From Gigantopelta aegis (lineage: Eukaryota > Mollusca > Gastropoda > Neomphalida > Peltospiridae), in contig NC_054704.1 of the NCBI RefSeq assembly GCF_016097555.1, positions 96,115,125-96,179,124 on the forward strand: a DNA stretch of 64,000 nt, written 5' to 3'. A program made the translations under genes and the position numbers. Below the pieces are notes generated by a model. That model saw only the letters and a program-made list of their open reading frames with translations, searched no databases and was not told the DNA's origin. Below, piece after piece: positions 10,735-21,146 of the stretch. The stretch's first letter is position 1; every line of letters starts with the position of its first letter.

Positions 10735-10980
10735 TCGATCCCTCTTGGTGGACCCATTAGACTATGTCTCGTTCCAGCCACTGCTCCACAACTCGTGTAA
10801 CAAAGTCTGTGATATGTACTATCAGGTATCTTGGATGATGCATATAAAACATCCCTTGCTGCTAATTTACAAAAAGGAGTGACCCATAGAGTGGCAACAA
10901 TGTGTTTTCTCTAGCAATATGTGTAGTCCTTAACTATATGTCGGACGTAGATATATTGAGTGCGTCGTCAAATAAAATAT
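10735..10980 (+). repeat. SINE type B
   Basis: Partial head (GGATCGATCCCTCTTGGTGG), core, and the type B tail GAGTGCGTCGTCAAATAAAA. Confidence 0.85.
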
Positions 10981-11024
10981 TTATTCAGCATGTATACTAC
11001 AACTACATGCGTTCATTGTGAAAA

Positions 11025-11140
11025 GCAGATGTCAAATTACTGAGCAGATGACAAATTACTGAAGAGATGACAAATTACTGAGCAGATGACAAATTACTGA
11101 AGAGATGACAAATTACTGAAGAGATGACAAATTACTGACC
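11025..11140. repeat. Degenerate ~19-bp minisatellite, left part
   Basis: About six units like GCAGATGACAAATTACTGA. The same family resumes at 11865-12150 after a roughly 720-bp interruption. Confidence 0.88.
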
Positions 11141-11145
11141 AAGTT

Positions 11146-11870
11146 AGGGCCTTCACAAGTCAAAAATATTGGACTCGAGGGTCAAACTCGACCCGGACCC
11201 GAGTACCCGACACTGGATAATAATAAGACTATGGAATAAATAAAGGATACCCCCCGAGTGATAAATTATGATATCACCAGACTCAAGGGGTGTATTCTTT
11301 TTATCATCCATTATCATTCTTTTCATTTGCGACATTGTAAACAATGTCAGTGATGTTGATTGAATATCATTATAATTAAAAGTGTAAACTCGTTAACTAG
11401 CAGAACGACAGTGGCATGACGTCACTAGTGATATGTTTAGGGCTGAAACATGCACAGTGACGTAACAAAATAATGTCTTGTGATTAAAATTTGACCAATC
11501 AATTTTATAAGAAGCGATATCTCCTAGGAGAATATCGCAGGAGATACCGCACATTATAGTACCAGCGATATCTCCTACAAAAGCCTTTAATGGATGATAA
11601 AGTAAACTAGCATTATGCCTCTTAATTCCAGCGCTGAACATGGATGTCAAATCATGCCATTGATACATTGGTCCGTTATATTGCATTCCACACTATCACA
11701 TTCGGCTTTTCTTTTCCCTCCATGTCTCATAGGCCTATAATGTAACTGGCGGCAAGCATAATATGACAGAATGACGTAAATAAAAATAATTAAATGAGAG
11801 TGCTCTTCCTTGCACGGGTACTCGAGTCCTGTGAACGAACTCGAGTACTCGAGGAGACCCTAGAGCAGAT
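11146..11870. mobile_element. Probable non-autonomous DNA element (hAT-like?) inside the minisatellite
   Basis: The ends are TTAGGGCCTTC...ACCCGAGTACCCGAC and GGGTACTCGAG...GGAGACCCTAG, which are imperfect inverted repeats rich in CTCGAGT. It separates two parts of one minisatellite. Matching 8-bp target duplications are not obvious, so the family call is weak. The open frame at 11686-11393 inside it has no recognisable domain. Confidence 0.45.
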
Positions 11871-12155
11871 GGCAATTACTGTGCAGTTGGCAAAGTACCG
11901 AACGGATGGCAAATTACTGAGCAAATGGCAAAGTGCTGAGCATTTTTCAACTACTGAACACATGGCAAATTAATGAGCAGATAAAACAAACTATGCAGAT
12001 AGCAAATACTGTGCAGTTTGCAAAGTACAGAACAGATGGCAAATTAGTGAGCAGTTACAAATTACTGAGCACATAGCAAATTACTGAACAGATAGCAAAT
12101 TACTGAACAGATAGCAAATTACCGAGCAGATGGCAACTTACTGAGAAGATTACAA
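11865..12155. repeat. Degenerate ~19-bp minisatellite, right part
   Basis: About 14 diverged units of GCAGATGGCAAATTACTGA type, with GCACATAGCAAATT variants. Positions 12156-12590 show nothing further that can be named. Confidence 0.85.
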
Positions 12156-12593
12156 ATTCGTGCCAGTATTCTTTCGACGTAAATTAGTTTTACCAATTAC
12201 ACCCTAACATATTATGAGAACCATTTAAGATATTATTATAGTAATACCATATAAATTCACATGCTAAGGGAAGCAAAAAACCACTCTGCTTGAACTAGTT
12301 CCAGGGGAGTGACTGGGAGTGAGTGACAGCTCCCCTTAACCGGCGATGTCTGGACATGGCAGGTAGCTCAATGCGAGCTCGTTTGAGTTGTGACTCGGTT
12401 TTTATCCCAGCTAGTGTGACCCAGTTCTGTTTTATAGGAGTATCTAGCTTGTTCATCACTGATTCAAACTCAACGATATGTAACATAAAAGAGAAATGTT
12501 TTATGGTGTAAGAATATGTTACAACATGCTAATATTATATGATTTATCTATTTATATATCCTGATAAACAGATTATATTTTTACCGGCATATT

Positions 12594-12595
<2 letters not shown>

Positions 12596-12665
<70 letters not shown>

Positions 12666-12780
12666 CCCTCTCTCGTTCTCTGTATCTCTTTGACTGTCTC
12701 TCTGTGCGTGTCTCTTTATCTCTGTGTGTGTTTGTACAAGCGCGTGTGCGTTTGTGCGTGCGCGCGCGCGCGCGCGTAGA
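12596..12780. repeat. (CT)n then (TG/CG)n microsatellites
   Basis: About 33 CT units, followed by CT- and TG-rich sequence and a CGCGCGCG run. Open frames across it on both strands are repeat artefacts. A poly-G tract is at 13081-13097. Positions 13098-13560 show no gene. Confidence 0.95.
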
Positions 12781-13570
12781 AATAAAGTAATACCCATTAA
12801 TATATTATATTTAGTGTACTATAATGATTCCTTTTATTGCCCCAAAACATCGTGGATATGTAGAGTTTGGGGATCTCCAATTCATTATCCTTAATTACCC
12901 TTAAAAATAGGTGTTCAAACACTGCACATTTACCAAACAAAAACATGTCTAAACACAATATTCAGTACAACCATGAGAAAACAGTTTTTATTATCATAAA
13001 AACCACACACGTTTTAATTTGTTATTAGATGTTAAAACACACTTCTAGTAAATTCAGTATGTGGTGTGTGTGTGTGTGTGTGGGGGGGGGGGGGGGGTAT
13101 TAATAAAACCGAATCCATACTGATATTAATTCCCTGGTAGTTTTTAAAAAATAAATATTCCCTATTTAAATTGTAATAAAAACATGAAAAGAAAATTAAT
13201 CTAATGATCAACAACATGGACAAGGTTATTACAATTACATTTGGTACGAAAACATTTCTTTCAACATATATATTATATCTGCTTGTTTATATTTGTAACT
13301 TATATCATACATCTGAATTTATATACATTTGTTTTTGTAACATATCAGAGGATTAGTCAAAACGTTAATAGAAATAGGCACTGGAAGTGATAACAGATCA
13401 AACACTACTACTTTACTTTTTTAATTAAACCACTCTTGACTTCAATGCATTTGGCACATTTATTTATCAAACTATTGGGGAAAGAGAATTCTTCTGGCTG
13501 GCTCATCAACCACCCTTTAGACTTATTATCATTATCATTATCTTCAAAACGGTTACCGCGAAGGAAACGT

Positions 13571-13640
13571 TGAAGTTTGTTTTATGTAACAACATCACTA
13601 GAGCACATTAGTTTATTAATCATCAACTATTGGATACCAT
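13571..13640 (-). repeat. SINE type A tail fragment
   Basis: GTTTGTTTTATGTAACAACATCACTAGAG-type tail through ATCAACTATTGGAT only. Confidence 0.7.
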
Positions 13641-13751
13641 GAAGGAAGGTTTTTGAATCCCGGAACAGATCAGAATGCCGTGGAGTCAGGTCTGACGTGT
13701 AGGGTGGGTGATTACTTGACTGATAGGACCTTGAGAAGTCAATGTCTTTTT

Positions 13752-13995
13752 GTTTGTTTTGTTTAACGACACCATTAGAACACATTGATTTATTAATCAT
13801 CCGCTATTTGATGTCAAACATTTTGTAATTTTGACATATAGTCTTAGAGAGAAAACCCGCTACAATTTTCCATTAGTAGCAAGGGATCTTTTATATGCAC
13901 CATCCCAGAGACAGGATAGCACATACCACGGTCATTGATATACCACCCAACCCCGCCCGACTGGTATATCAATGGTCGTGGTACACTGGCAGCTT
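13752..13995 (-). repeat. SINE type A
   Basis: Tail TTTGTTTAACGACACCATTA, core with GCACCATCCCAGAGACAGG, then a short palindromic rearrangement at 13930-13985 (GGTCATTGATATACCA / TGGTATATCAATGGTC), so the core end is present in both orientations. Confidence 0.82.
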
Positions 13996-14188
13996 GAGCA
14001 GTCCAGCACTTATGCACTGTCAACATCCATGACTTTTGTCCTTGATTGCTTATTGTAAATCATGTCATCAAATTAGGCCCACATAGCATCTACTTAATAC
14101 AAGTATTGCTATTGTTGTCCAAATAGTATCCCTCAGCCGTGCCCTTTTTAATAGGTGTATAATAATAGTCAATGTGTTATAAATTAGT

Positions 14189-14194
14189 TTTATT
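14189..14194 (-). promoter_or_regulatory. Poly(A) signal of the CARD gene
   Basis: AATAAA on the minus strand, about 80 bp past the TAG stop at 14274-14272. It is the first canonical signal after the stop. Confidence 0.6.
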
Positions 14195-14271
14195 AGCGTT
14201 GTCCATCAAATCATTTTGTTCTCACACCGTCCATAGAAACCCAGTGTCCACGAAATGTCTAACTTTGAAGT

Positions 14272-15035
14272 CTACTGAAATCTGTTTTTTGATATCATTC
14301 TGCTTTGCAACTTCTGTCTGGGTTTGACCATTTGGGTTGCCATCATATTTTCCAATCGTTCCAGTCTTCTCTCTTTGTCCACGTCGTGTTTCTTCAGTGT
14401 ATTGATTTCCTTCCCTTTGTCCTCAATCTGCTCGCATTGTATATCCACCTCTTTCCTCAGAGATAAAATCGTGAACTCTTGTTGTGTGATCGAACCTTGA
14501 AGGCGGTCAATTTGCAGTTTGTCTTTCTGTCTTTCTTGTTCGAGATGTCTTATTTTGATTTCTAGCCGACCAATTTGTTTCTCTGCCTCTTCTAGCTTCA
14601 CTGTTTTCTCTCGAAGTTGCTCGGTGAGTAGTTCGAGTGTGAGCTTTGTTTGTGAGCCCATTTCCGACAATTCCCGGATCTCTTTGAGCACGTCCTTCAT
14701 GGCCAAAATGTCTTCCTTCAACACTTCGTACTGCGATACCTTCGCGTCCAGTTTGAAAATCCTTTCGCGGAGTACCTCCAGCCTGCGTTCAATGTTGGCA
14801 TCGCGTTTCCAGTTTTGAACATCATTTCCAAGATTACTCTCGCCGCTGGAATAGTTTTTGCTAATCAGTTTTTCAGCAATTTCCAGATAGTGACTTTTTT
14901 CAAGCGATCTGATAAATTCGATAAATCCGTTACGTCCACCGTGTAAAATCAGTTTGTCAATGAGAAGTCGTATTCGTTTTTGTCTGGGTTCTGCACCCGT
15001 GATTTCGTTCTTGTCATCAAAGGTCATCACTTGGG
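14272..15035 (-). CDS. CARD/coiled-coil protein, exon 2
   Basis: Second coding exon, entered at a CTATCTGCAG acceptor in phase 1 and running to a TAG stop. It encodes residues 42-295: the C-terminal part of a CARD (AQVMTFDDKNEITGAEPRQK, then LLIDKLILHGGRNGFIEFIR and KSHYLEIAEKLIS), then about 180 residues of heptad-rich, charged sequence with many L at a/d positions (LREKTVKLEEAEKQIGRLE, LEQERQKDKLQIDRLQGS), predicted coiled coil from about 115 to 280. The tail is basic (KPRQKLQSRMISKNRF). Order CARD then coiled coil resembles the CARD9/CARMA class of adaptors, which nucleate CARD filaments that recruit BCL10; here there is no PDZ-SH3-GUK part and the protein is short. The class is inferred from architecture only. 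Confidence 0.88.
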
Positions 15036-15132
15036 CTGCAGATAGCAAAGGAGAAGAATTTATTTCAATAACAACAGCACATTTTTAAAAATACGATTAC
15101 AGGGTATCTAATATATAGTTATTTCGACAATA

Positions 15133-15220
<88 letters not shown>

Positions 15221-15356
15221 GAGAGAGGGGAGGGGGAAGAGGGGGAGAGAAAGGGAGAGAGGGGGAGAGAGAGGGGGGAGAGAGAGGAGGAGAGATATAG
15301 AGGGAAAGAGAGGGAGAGAGAGGGAGGGAGGGAGGGAGGGAGGGAGAGAGAGAGGA

Positions 15357-15427
<71 letters not shown>

Positions 15428-15567
15428 AGGGAGGGCATAATTAAACCCACTGCCGCCACATAGGTTACTTCTAACGATAAAGCAGCAAGAAAACAATATA
15501 TGCACTTTCTTATAGGCAGGACAACACATGCCACAGAAAACACCCCATCAAGGGCGATCAATCCTAC
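15036..15567 (-). repeat. CARD gene intron, mostly a (TC)n tract
   Basis: A 532-bp GT-AG intron. About 300 bp of it (15135-15431) is GA-rich repeat on the plus strand, hence (TC)n and CCTCCC-type pyrimidine tract in the sense strand. The tract ends about 100 bp before the acceptor. Long leucine/serine 'proteins' read through it are artefacts. Confidence 0.9.
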
Positions 15568-15691
15568 CTGCAAATAAATGCGTGACAATATGATTGGCTT
15601 CAACAGATCGTTCAATCTCTGGCAGACAGTTCTGTAGACATTTCTCATCTTCCTCGTCCATCCGTCCACGGACGGTAATTGATTTTGCCAT
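15568..15691 (-). CDS. CARD/coiled-coil protein, exon 1
   Basis: First coding exon. ATG at 15691-15689 in ATACATGGC context; 124 nt encoding 41 codons plus one base, reading MAKSITVRGRMDEEDEKCLQ, NCLPEIERSVEANHIVTHLF(A), then a GCAG/GTAGG donor. Joined to exon 2 the frame is continuous and gives ...HIVTHLFAAQVMTFDDKNEI, the first helices of a death-fold CARD (about residues 12-100). A possible acceptor (TTATTCCCAG) lies 6 bases before the ATG, so a 5' non-coding exon may exist further right. Likely a cytoplasmic innate-immune or apoptosis adaptor, by family. Confidence 0.82.
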
Positions 15692-15997
15692 GTATCTCTG
15701 GGAATAACGATATATATAATACTAGATATAACTAATATGCAATAACATGTATTCATGTTCCAATATGCTAATAACTTTATTGCCAAAATAGATAAATAAA
15801 TTAAATAAATAAATAACATTTAGAGCAATAAATAATGATTAAGTACATAAATAAATTTTATACAAATAAATAAATAAATAAATAAACAACCAACCACCAA
15901 ACAAACAAACAAACAATTAAATACATTAATTCTACACCTGCACACACCTGGGAATGAATTAAGCACCATTAGAACTGTATTACAGCCAAACGGCGTC

Positions 15998-16225
15998 TAG
16001 AAGTACGTGATGACGTAGTTTAAACCTGATATTGGTCGTTTTGATATATTCTGTATCTACTGGGTATTTAGCGAGATGGCGTGATGACGTAGCTTAAACC
16101 TGATATTGGTCGTTTATACATATTCTGTATCTTCTGGGTATTTAGCGAGATGGCGTGATGACGTAGTTTAAACCTGATATTGGTCGTTTATACATATTCT
16201 GTATCTTGTGGGTATTTACCGAGAT
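15998..16225. repeat. 74-bp tandem repeat, 3 copies
   Basis: Three direct copies of a unit containing GCGTGATGACGTAGTTTAAA and TTCTGTATCTTCTGGGTATT. Positions 16226-17085 show no gene or element. Confidence 0.9.
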
Positions 16226-17104
16226 GGCCCGAATAAATTATTTATGGAAAGCACATCAGTGTGATTCCAGCTCCATTGTTATTTATCATATATTTACATG
16301 CATATTAACAGTAACAACAGCGTCACTTGCAGCTGTCAGTATTTTCCAGTACCCTTTGTATACACACACTATTAATTGCAGTGCTTTGTATTATCGAAAT
16401 GTGTGTACTTGCGAAGTATAAGTCACACTGTCACACTGTCACACAGTCAACATTAGGTGGTGCTTAATTATTTTCCAGTGTAATAATACTTTATGAGGTT
16501 ATGACCGTGTAGCTTTAAAACCTGTTGAAATACGTTTATAGCTGACAGTGAGGTGACAAAGCGAAAACGTGTTAACCGTCAACATCATCGTCATTAATAT
16601 GTTACACACGTAGTTAGTGTCCATTGTCACTGGCTTAAACAAAGGTGTGCACCTTTAATATGTGACACATGTACACTGACAACCTTTGTTACCGCATTTG
16701 GAGGATCATATAATTTCTTAACATTAGTGAAACAAACAATCTACGAATATTTTAGCTAATGTTTTTTTTAACAGTAATTCTTTTTTGTAAATGCCTGACT
16801 TACCTTCAAACTTGCTACTTGTATCGGTCAGCTCTTACGTCGAATGATTACTGCGTACTGTCAGTTATCGCGACGTGCATGTTACTGACGTTTTAATACC
16901 ATTGTATGTAACCAGTGAACTACAATTATTATAAAACTGTTTGACCTGTAACATGGAATCGGAGAACAAAATAGTTAAAACGTCCCGCTTGTTGGCACGC
17001 ATGCAAATAAGATAGTTACGGTTTTTAGCAGTTATGATATGTATTGTAATACTACACAGTTGGCACAGATGAACTTAACGCATGTAGAAAAACACAGACT
17101 TGTT

Positions 17105-17710
17105 ACCACAATTCAGGAAGTTGGCTTGTATATCCAGAACAGAAAAATATTAGTGGCTGTATATTAAACGTGTTTCTGATCGTTCTAATATTTGTACTAG
17201 GTTAAATTTCATTTTATTTCCTAAAATATCTATTTTGGTACGTACGAACCATTTTGGTACAGATGAACTTAACACATTACAAACAGACTACTTGATAAAC
17301 GATTGAACGGGTCGTTGATTCATACACGCACTGAACTGTTCCTATGTAACGCAGGTGGAAAAACGCTGACTTATTACCACAATTCAGGAAGTTAGGTTTT
17401 ATATCCAGAACAGAAAAAAAACCCAGAAGGTAGAGCGAATAGATGATACATATGATTATAAGAATTTTACGAAGCATATTGTACGAATGGGATAGCACTA
17501 TACTGGGGTGGGTGGACTGAAAGAAGTTGCCCTGATAGATACTCACAATTCAGGAAGTTGGCTTGTATATCCAGAACAGAAACAAAACCCAGAAGGTAGA
17601 GCGAATAGATGATACATATGATTATAAGAATTTTAAGAAGCATATTGTACGAATGGGAATAGCACTATACTGGGGTGGGTGGACTGAACGTGTTGCCCTG
17701 ATAGATACTC
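17105..17710. repeat. ~170-bp direct duplication plus a partial third copy
   Basis: Units starting ACAATTCAGGAAGTTGGCTT at about 17106 (partial), 17377 and 17546, the last two nearly identical through GTGGACTGAA and ATAGATACTCACA. No coding support. Confidence 0.88.
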
Positions 17711-18164
17711 ACACATTCTAAACATTTTAAAGCAAACATTAAAGGGGCACTGACCCTAATTAAAAATATACGTGTTCAGTTAGTACAGGTTTTGTCTTAC
17801 TGTTCAAATTATATATTACATACACCGTTTCTCATTTACTTATCTCGAGTTTTTGAAACAGAACGGTCATGATCAGTGACACAGTTACCTAAAAATAATT
17901 AGTATAATTGCTATAATGTTCGTCGTCCACCCGTGTCCTTTTCAAACAAGCTAATATTGTAAAACATTGAATGGCTAAACCTTCATTCAAGCGAGGCTTT
18001 TGTTTTGAAATAATAAACAAAGTTTCTATAAAAATATATGTAATATCCTCCAAATCTCACATGATCACCCTAATTGTAATTTCTGTCAGACCAAACTCAC
18101 CTGTATGTTTCTTTATTTTTAAACACAGGTGGGTATTTATGATTCCAAGACTGGATAGCCCGTG

Positions 18165-18200
18165 CACGTTACCGTTCGAGAGCTAGACGAACATTTGGAC
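18165..18200 (-). repeat. Single inverted copy of the 47-bp repeat core
   Basis: The reverse complement of TTCGAGAGCTAGACGAACAT matches the core of the 47-bp array at 18866-19060. It sits in otherwise unassigned DNA (17715-18215). Confidence 0.65.
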
Positions 18201-18219
18201 TGATATAATTGCTATCTGC

Positions 18220-18440
18220 TGTTATTTCAAGCCAGTGCACTACGACTGGTATATCTAAAGGCCGTGACATGTCCTATCCTGTCTGTGCATGGGATGGCAC
18301 ATATAAACTATCCCTTGCTACTAATGGAAAACAATGTAGCGGATTTCCTTTCTAGGACTATATGTCAAAATGACATCCAATAGCCGATGATTAATAAATC
18401 GGTGTGCTCTAGTGGTGTCGTTAAACAAAACAAACTTTAA
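18220..18440 (+). repeat. SINE type A, 5'-truncated
   Basis: Core CCAGTGCACTACGACTGGTA through the GTGTCGTTAAACAAAACAAA tail. Confidence 0.88.
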
Positions 18441-18547
18441 CTTTTTACTCTGCTGTTATAGAGAGGTCTATAACAAAAAACACGGGATATTTGCCTACCC
18501 TCTTTCCACAATATTCCAGTTAAATATGTAGATGCTGTCATGTTTCT

Positions 18548-18700
18548 TCCTAAAAGATCCCTTGCTGCATTAGGAAAAATGTAGCGGGTTTCCTCTGATG
18601 ACTACGTGTCAGAATTACCAAATGTTTGACATCAAATAGCTGATGATTAATAAATCAAGGTGCTCCTGTGCTGTCGTTAAACAAAACAAACTTTAACTTT
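18548..18700 (+). repeat. SINE type A, tail half
   Basis: From AAAAGATCCCTTGCTGCATT to GCTGTCGTTAAACAAAACAAA. Confidence 0.85.
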
Positions 18701-18817
18701 TAAACTTAATTTGTTATCAGCAAACTCAAAAATGGTAAATGTAAAGGTATTTAATATTAAACATAGGATTATTGTTGTATTGGATCAGGAATTCTTCCCT
18801 ACGCGAGGGTGGTGGTG

Positions 18818-18847
18818 GTGGTGCGGGGGGGGGGGGGGGGGGGGGGG
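18818..18847. repeat. poly-G tract after (GGT)n
   Basis: GGTGGTGGTG followed by about 20 consecutive G. Confidence 0.9.
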
Positions 18848-18865
18848 TACATAGAATGGTCTCTG

Positions 18866-19062
18866 ACGGCAGAGAGCGGTCATAACCGTTCCAATGTCCG
18901 TCTAGCTCTCGAACGGCAGAGAGCGGTCATAACCGTTCCAATGTCCGTCTAGCTCTCGAACGGCAGAGAGCGGTCATAACCGTTCCAATGTCCGTCTAGC
19001 TCTCGAACGGCAGAGAGCGGTCATAACCGTTCAAATGTCCGTCTAGCTCTCGAACGGCAGAG
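18866..19062. repeat. 47-bp tandem repeat, about 4 copies
   Basis: Near-perfect copies of a unit with ACGGCAGAGAGCGGTCATAA and GTCCGTCTAGCTCTCGA. One inverted core copy is at 18165-18200. Confidence 0.93.
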
Positions 19063-19087
19063 TACTCAGGCTAGAGGTTGGAAGGAA

Positions 19088-19310
19088 AGGAAAGGAAATG
19101 TTTTATTTAACGTCGCACTCAACACATTTTATTTACGGTTATATGGCGTCGGACATGTGGTTAAGGACCACACAGATATTGAGGGAGGAAACCTGCTGAC
19201 AACACTTCATGGGCTACTCTTTTCGATTAGCATCAAAGGATCCTTTATATGCACCATCCCATAGACAGGATAGCACATACCACGACCTTTGGCTGGAGCG
19301 AGAAATGGCT
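19088..19310 (-). repeat. SINE type B, partial
   Basis: Tail TTTAACGTCGCACTCAACAC, core to CATACCACGACCTTTGGCTG, head missing. Positions 19311-20195 hold no identifiable feature. Confidence 0.88.
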
Positions 19311-20193
19311 AGAGGTTGGAATGCATAACTCCGTTGAAGATTCACAAATAACTGTAGTTTTGTTACCCACGTCACCGAGGTTTTGTTGTAAAACAAAAAT
19401 GAAAAGGAAAAAAGAAGAAGATGCACAATGGTTCAACAAAACACTATATTTTAATTTGTACACAGTTATTATTATAAGCGTGTTCTTTTATTGTTTGTTT
19501 GCATCTAAAGTACAAATAAATACATATAAATAAATTATGACCAGCACACATCACCCACCCATGTACGCAGACAGCAGCGCACACGTTAACATGCAATGCA
19601 GTTTTATTTGACCTGTACGAAATCCGTATTCGGCAGGGTCGTAGCACGTTTCAGCTGGCATATCACGGTTAAAATTAAATACTCTATCCTCAGATCATTA
19701 CACGTCATCATCTAAGTTTAAGGAAACATCAATAAAGTGTATACAAATTGGAATACCAGCGTCAACCCCAAAACACGGTGTTAACTGTTCTACTAGTAGC
19801 ACTCTAACACGGGTCTTCAACTCACAGGAATTGTGGCTTTAAACCCTCCCCACCCCCCACCAGGAATGTTAATTTTATGACACCCCAATATGTTATTTCT
19901 TAACAAGCGACAGTGATCTATAAGCGTTTAGAAAACCAGACTAGAAATCTACATCTGCCACATAGTTACGCTTGTTGGCAAACAGCAAGATATTTTTTAA
20001 TGCACTTTTTCGTTCAATTTGGTACAGAATCATCTCTGTGAACTTATATTCTTATTTCCCGCTCCCCTCCCCTCCTCCCCACTTGACATGGCCATGGGTC
20101 TGCAATACAACTGATTAAAAACTCATGGATGACCTATTATAATAATTAACATAGGAATAATCATTCATACACAGCATTTACCATCCACTAACA

Positions 20194-20197
<4 letters not shown>

Positions 20198-20282
<85 letters not shown>
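20198..20282. repeat. (TA)n followed by (GA)n
   Basis: About 22 TA units directly followed by about 20 GA units, then a CACG-rich stretch. Confidence 0.95.
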
Positions 20283-20286
<4 letters not shown>

Positions 20287-20362
20287 CGTATACACACTCA
20301 TGCACGCGCACGCACGCACGCACGCTCGCACACTTCACACAGCTTACAGCTGTATAAATATA

Positions 20363-20562
20363 NNNNNNNNNNNNNNNNNNNNNNNNNNNNNNNNNNNNNN
20401 NNNNNNNNNNNNNNNNNNNNNNNNNNNNNNNNNNNNNNNNNNNNNNNNNNNNNNNNNNNNNNNNNNNNNNNNNNNNNNNNNNNNNNNNNNNNNNNNNNNN
20501 NNNNNNNNNNNNNNNNNNNNNNNNNNNNNNNNNNNNNNNNNNNNNNNNNNNNNNNNNNNNNN
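20363..20562. other. Assembly gap (200 N)
   Basis: Exactly 200 N, a conventional scaffold-gap size; the real length is unknown. Confidence 0.99.
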
Positions 20563-20579
20563 TGTTGGCCTTGTACTTC

Positions 20580-20690
20580 TATGATCCCTCAAAACACTCG
20601 GGAGGGGGTGTCGGTACTGGGATGCGAACCCAGGACGTACCAACTTCAAATCTCATGACATAGCTACTACACCAAAGAATCCGGCGATGT
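20580..20690 (-). repeat. tRNA-derived SINE head of another family
   Basis: The reverse complement has GGTGTAGTAGCTATGTCATG and the B-box-like GGGTTCGCATCCC. Only the head is recognisable next to the gap. 20691-21145 shows nothing else. Confidence 0.5.
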
Positions 20691-21146
20691 ATCAAACTCC
20701 TAACTTAATTTTATTATGCAGTCACCCAAGCTAGGTTCTATCAGGCGTCTACACAATATAGCATAAAGGTAATGGTTATACCTGGATATAAGGTAACGCA
20801 ACATGAATACCTGTATGAAACTAATTTATATGATAATATCATATTGTTATAACCCCGTTGTAACCTAAAGGCATGTGACCTAGTTTAAACAAGTGATATA
20901 TTGACAAGACACTGATATCTATATATCTACTCACATGCTAATGCAATCTTAATTTATTTTTATTTTATTTTTAAACCTGTAACTGTTCCTCTGTTCATTT
21001 TTTTTTCAATCTTTATTCGAAATATACCAAATATTAGTTCGGTTACAAATGTTACAAAAGCATACGCACATTCGCATACGCACACTCGCACACGCACAAA
21101 ACCTGTTTGGAGCTGCTTGTAAATCAGGATTGTGATATGTAAACAA

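Noticed and set aside
15036-15048. An in-frame ATG (MLSA...) as the start of the CARD protein
   Set aside because: These codons lie in the intron, just before a CTGCAG acceptor. Splicing to 15568-15691 supplies the missing CARD helices and a better start.
15097-15819. Long leucine/serine- and proline-rich open frames on the minus strand
   Set aside because: They read through the (TC)n tract in the CARD gene intron; only 15568-15691 of this stretch is exon, and in another frame.
20300-20649. Open frames of 94 and 101 codons
   Set aside because: They consist mainly of the 200-N gap.
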